Shown piece by piece: positions 5,505 to 5,551 of a stretch of 5,551 nucleotides of DNA (position 1 is the first letter of the stretch; the number at the start of each line of letters is the position of its first letter). The position numbers and the translations under genes are program-made. Source of the stretch: Spirosoma sp. (GTDB taxonomy: Bacteria > Bacteroidota > Bacteroidia > Cytophagales > Spirosomataceae). The DNA lies in assembly GCA_025351545.1 (NCBI GenBank), contig JANXVQ010000813.1, positions 1-5,551 on the forward strand. The letters run 5' to 3'. Under the pieces are notes generated by a model that worked only from the letters and a program-made list of their open reading frames with translations, was not told the DNA's origin and did not search any database.

Positions 5505-5551
5505 ATGGATACAGGGCTTTCTTATAAAACTGCCTTGAGTGAGATCAGCGG
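5505..5551 (+). CDS. possible start of a further gene cut by the window edge
   Basis: An ATG at 5505 lies three bases after the stop of the secreted-protein gene and opens a frame (MDTGLSYKTALSEIS...) that runs to the window edge. Fifteen codons are too few to judge. Minus-strand frames ending in this stretch are equally possible (for example one stopping at TAG 5504-5502), which would mean a convergent gene. No terminator for the secreted-protein gene is visible before the edge. Confidence 0.15.
   Translation, partial: MDTGLSYKTALSEIS

Overview
The window looks like chromosomal DNA of a Bacteroidota bacterium, probably from the Cytophagales (Spirosoma-like lineages would fit). Three things point this way. 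The secreted protein ends in a type IX secretion system (T9SS) type B sorting domain. The sensor is a periplasmic TPR histidine kinase of the HisKA_2 class paired with a LytTR response regulator. Candidate promoters follow the Bacteroidota TTTG / TAnnTTTG pattern rather than the usual -35/-10, and Shine-Dalgarno sequences are weak or absent. The genus is inference; no sequence search was possible.

Layout, left to right. Positions 1-238 are mostly AT-rich intergenic DNA with an undecided coding edge in about the first 50-120 bases. Positions 239-2320 (+) encode a 693-residue sensor kinase with signal peptide, TPR array, long alanine-rich coiled coil, one membrane helix, and cytoplasmic HisKA_2 and ATPase domains. 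Positions 2321-2793 are a gene-free stretch holding a hairpin just after the kinase, a good Bacteroidota-type promoter and a cluster of overlapping inverted repeats. Positions 2794-3564 (+) encode a 256-residue REC-LytTR response regulator. Positions 3565-3974 are a second gene-free stretch with a 21-bp-period direct repeat, several strong hairpins and a terminator at 3813-3842. Positions 3975-5501 (+) encode a secreted multidomain protein with a jelly-roll-like N-terminal domain, three cysteine-paired Ig/PKD-like modules and a gliding-motility-type C-terminal domain. The last 50 bases are undecided.

How the parts may work together (inference). The kinase senses something in the periplasm or envelope through its TPR and coil region and phosphorylates D58 of the adjacent regulator. 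The regulator's LytTR domain then binds paired direct repeats. The 21-bp spacing of the repeat just behind the regulator gene is what a LytTR dimer needs. The secreted protein lies behind a terminator, so it is a separate transcription unit, and control by this pair is possible but not shown. All three genes lie on one strand but do not form a tight operon, since the gaps are about 400-470 bp. The gaps are unusually rich in secondary structure and are the least explained part of the window.
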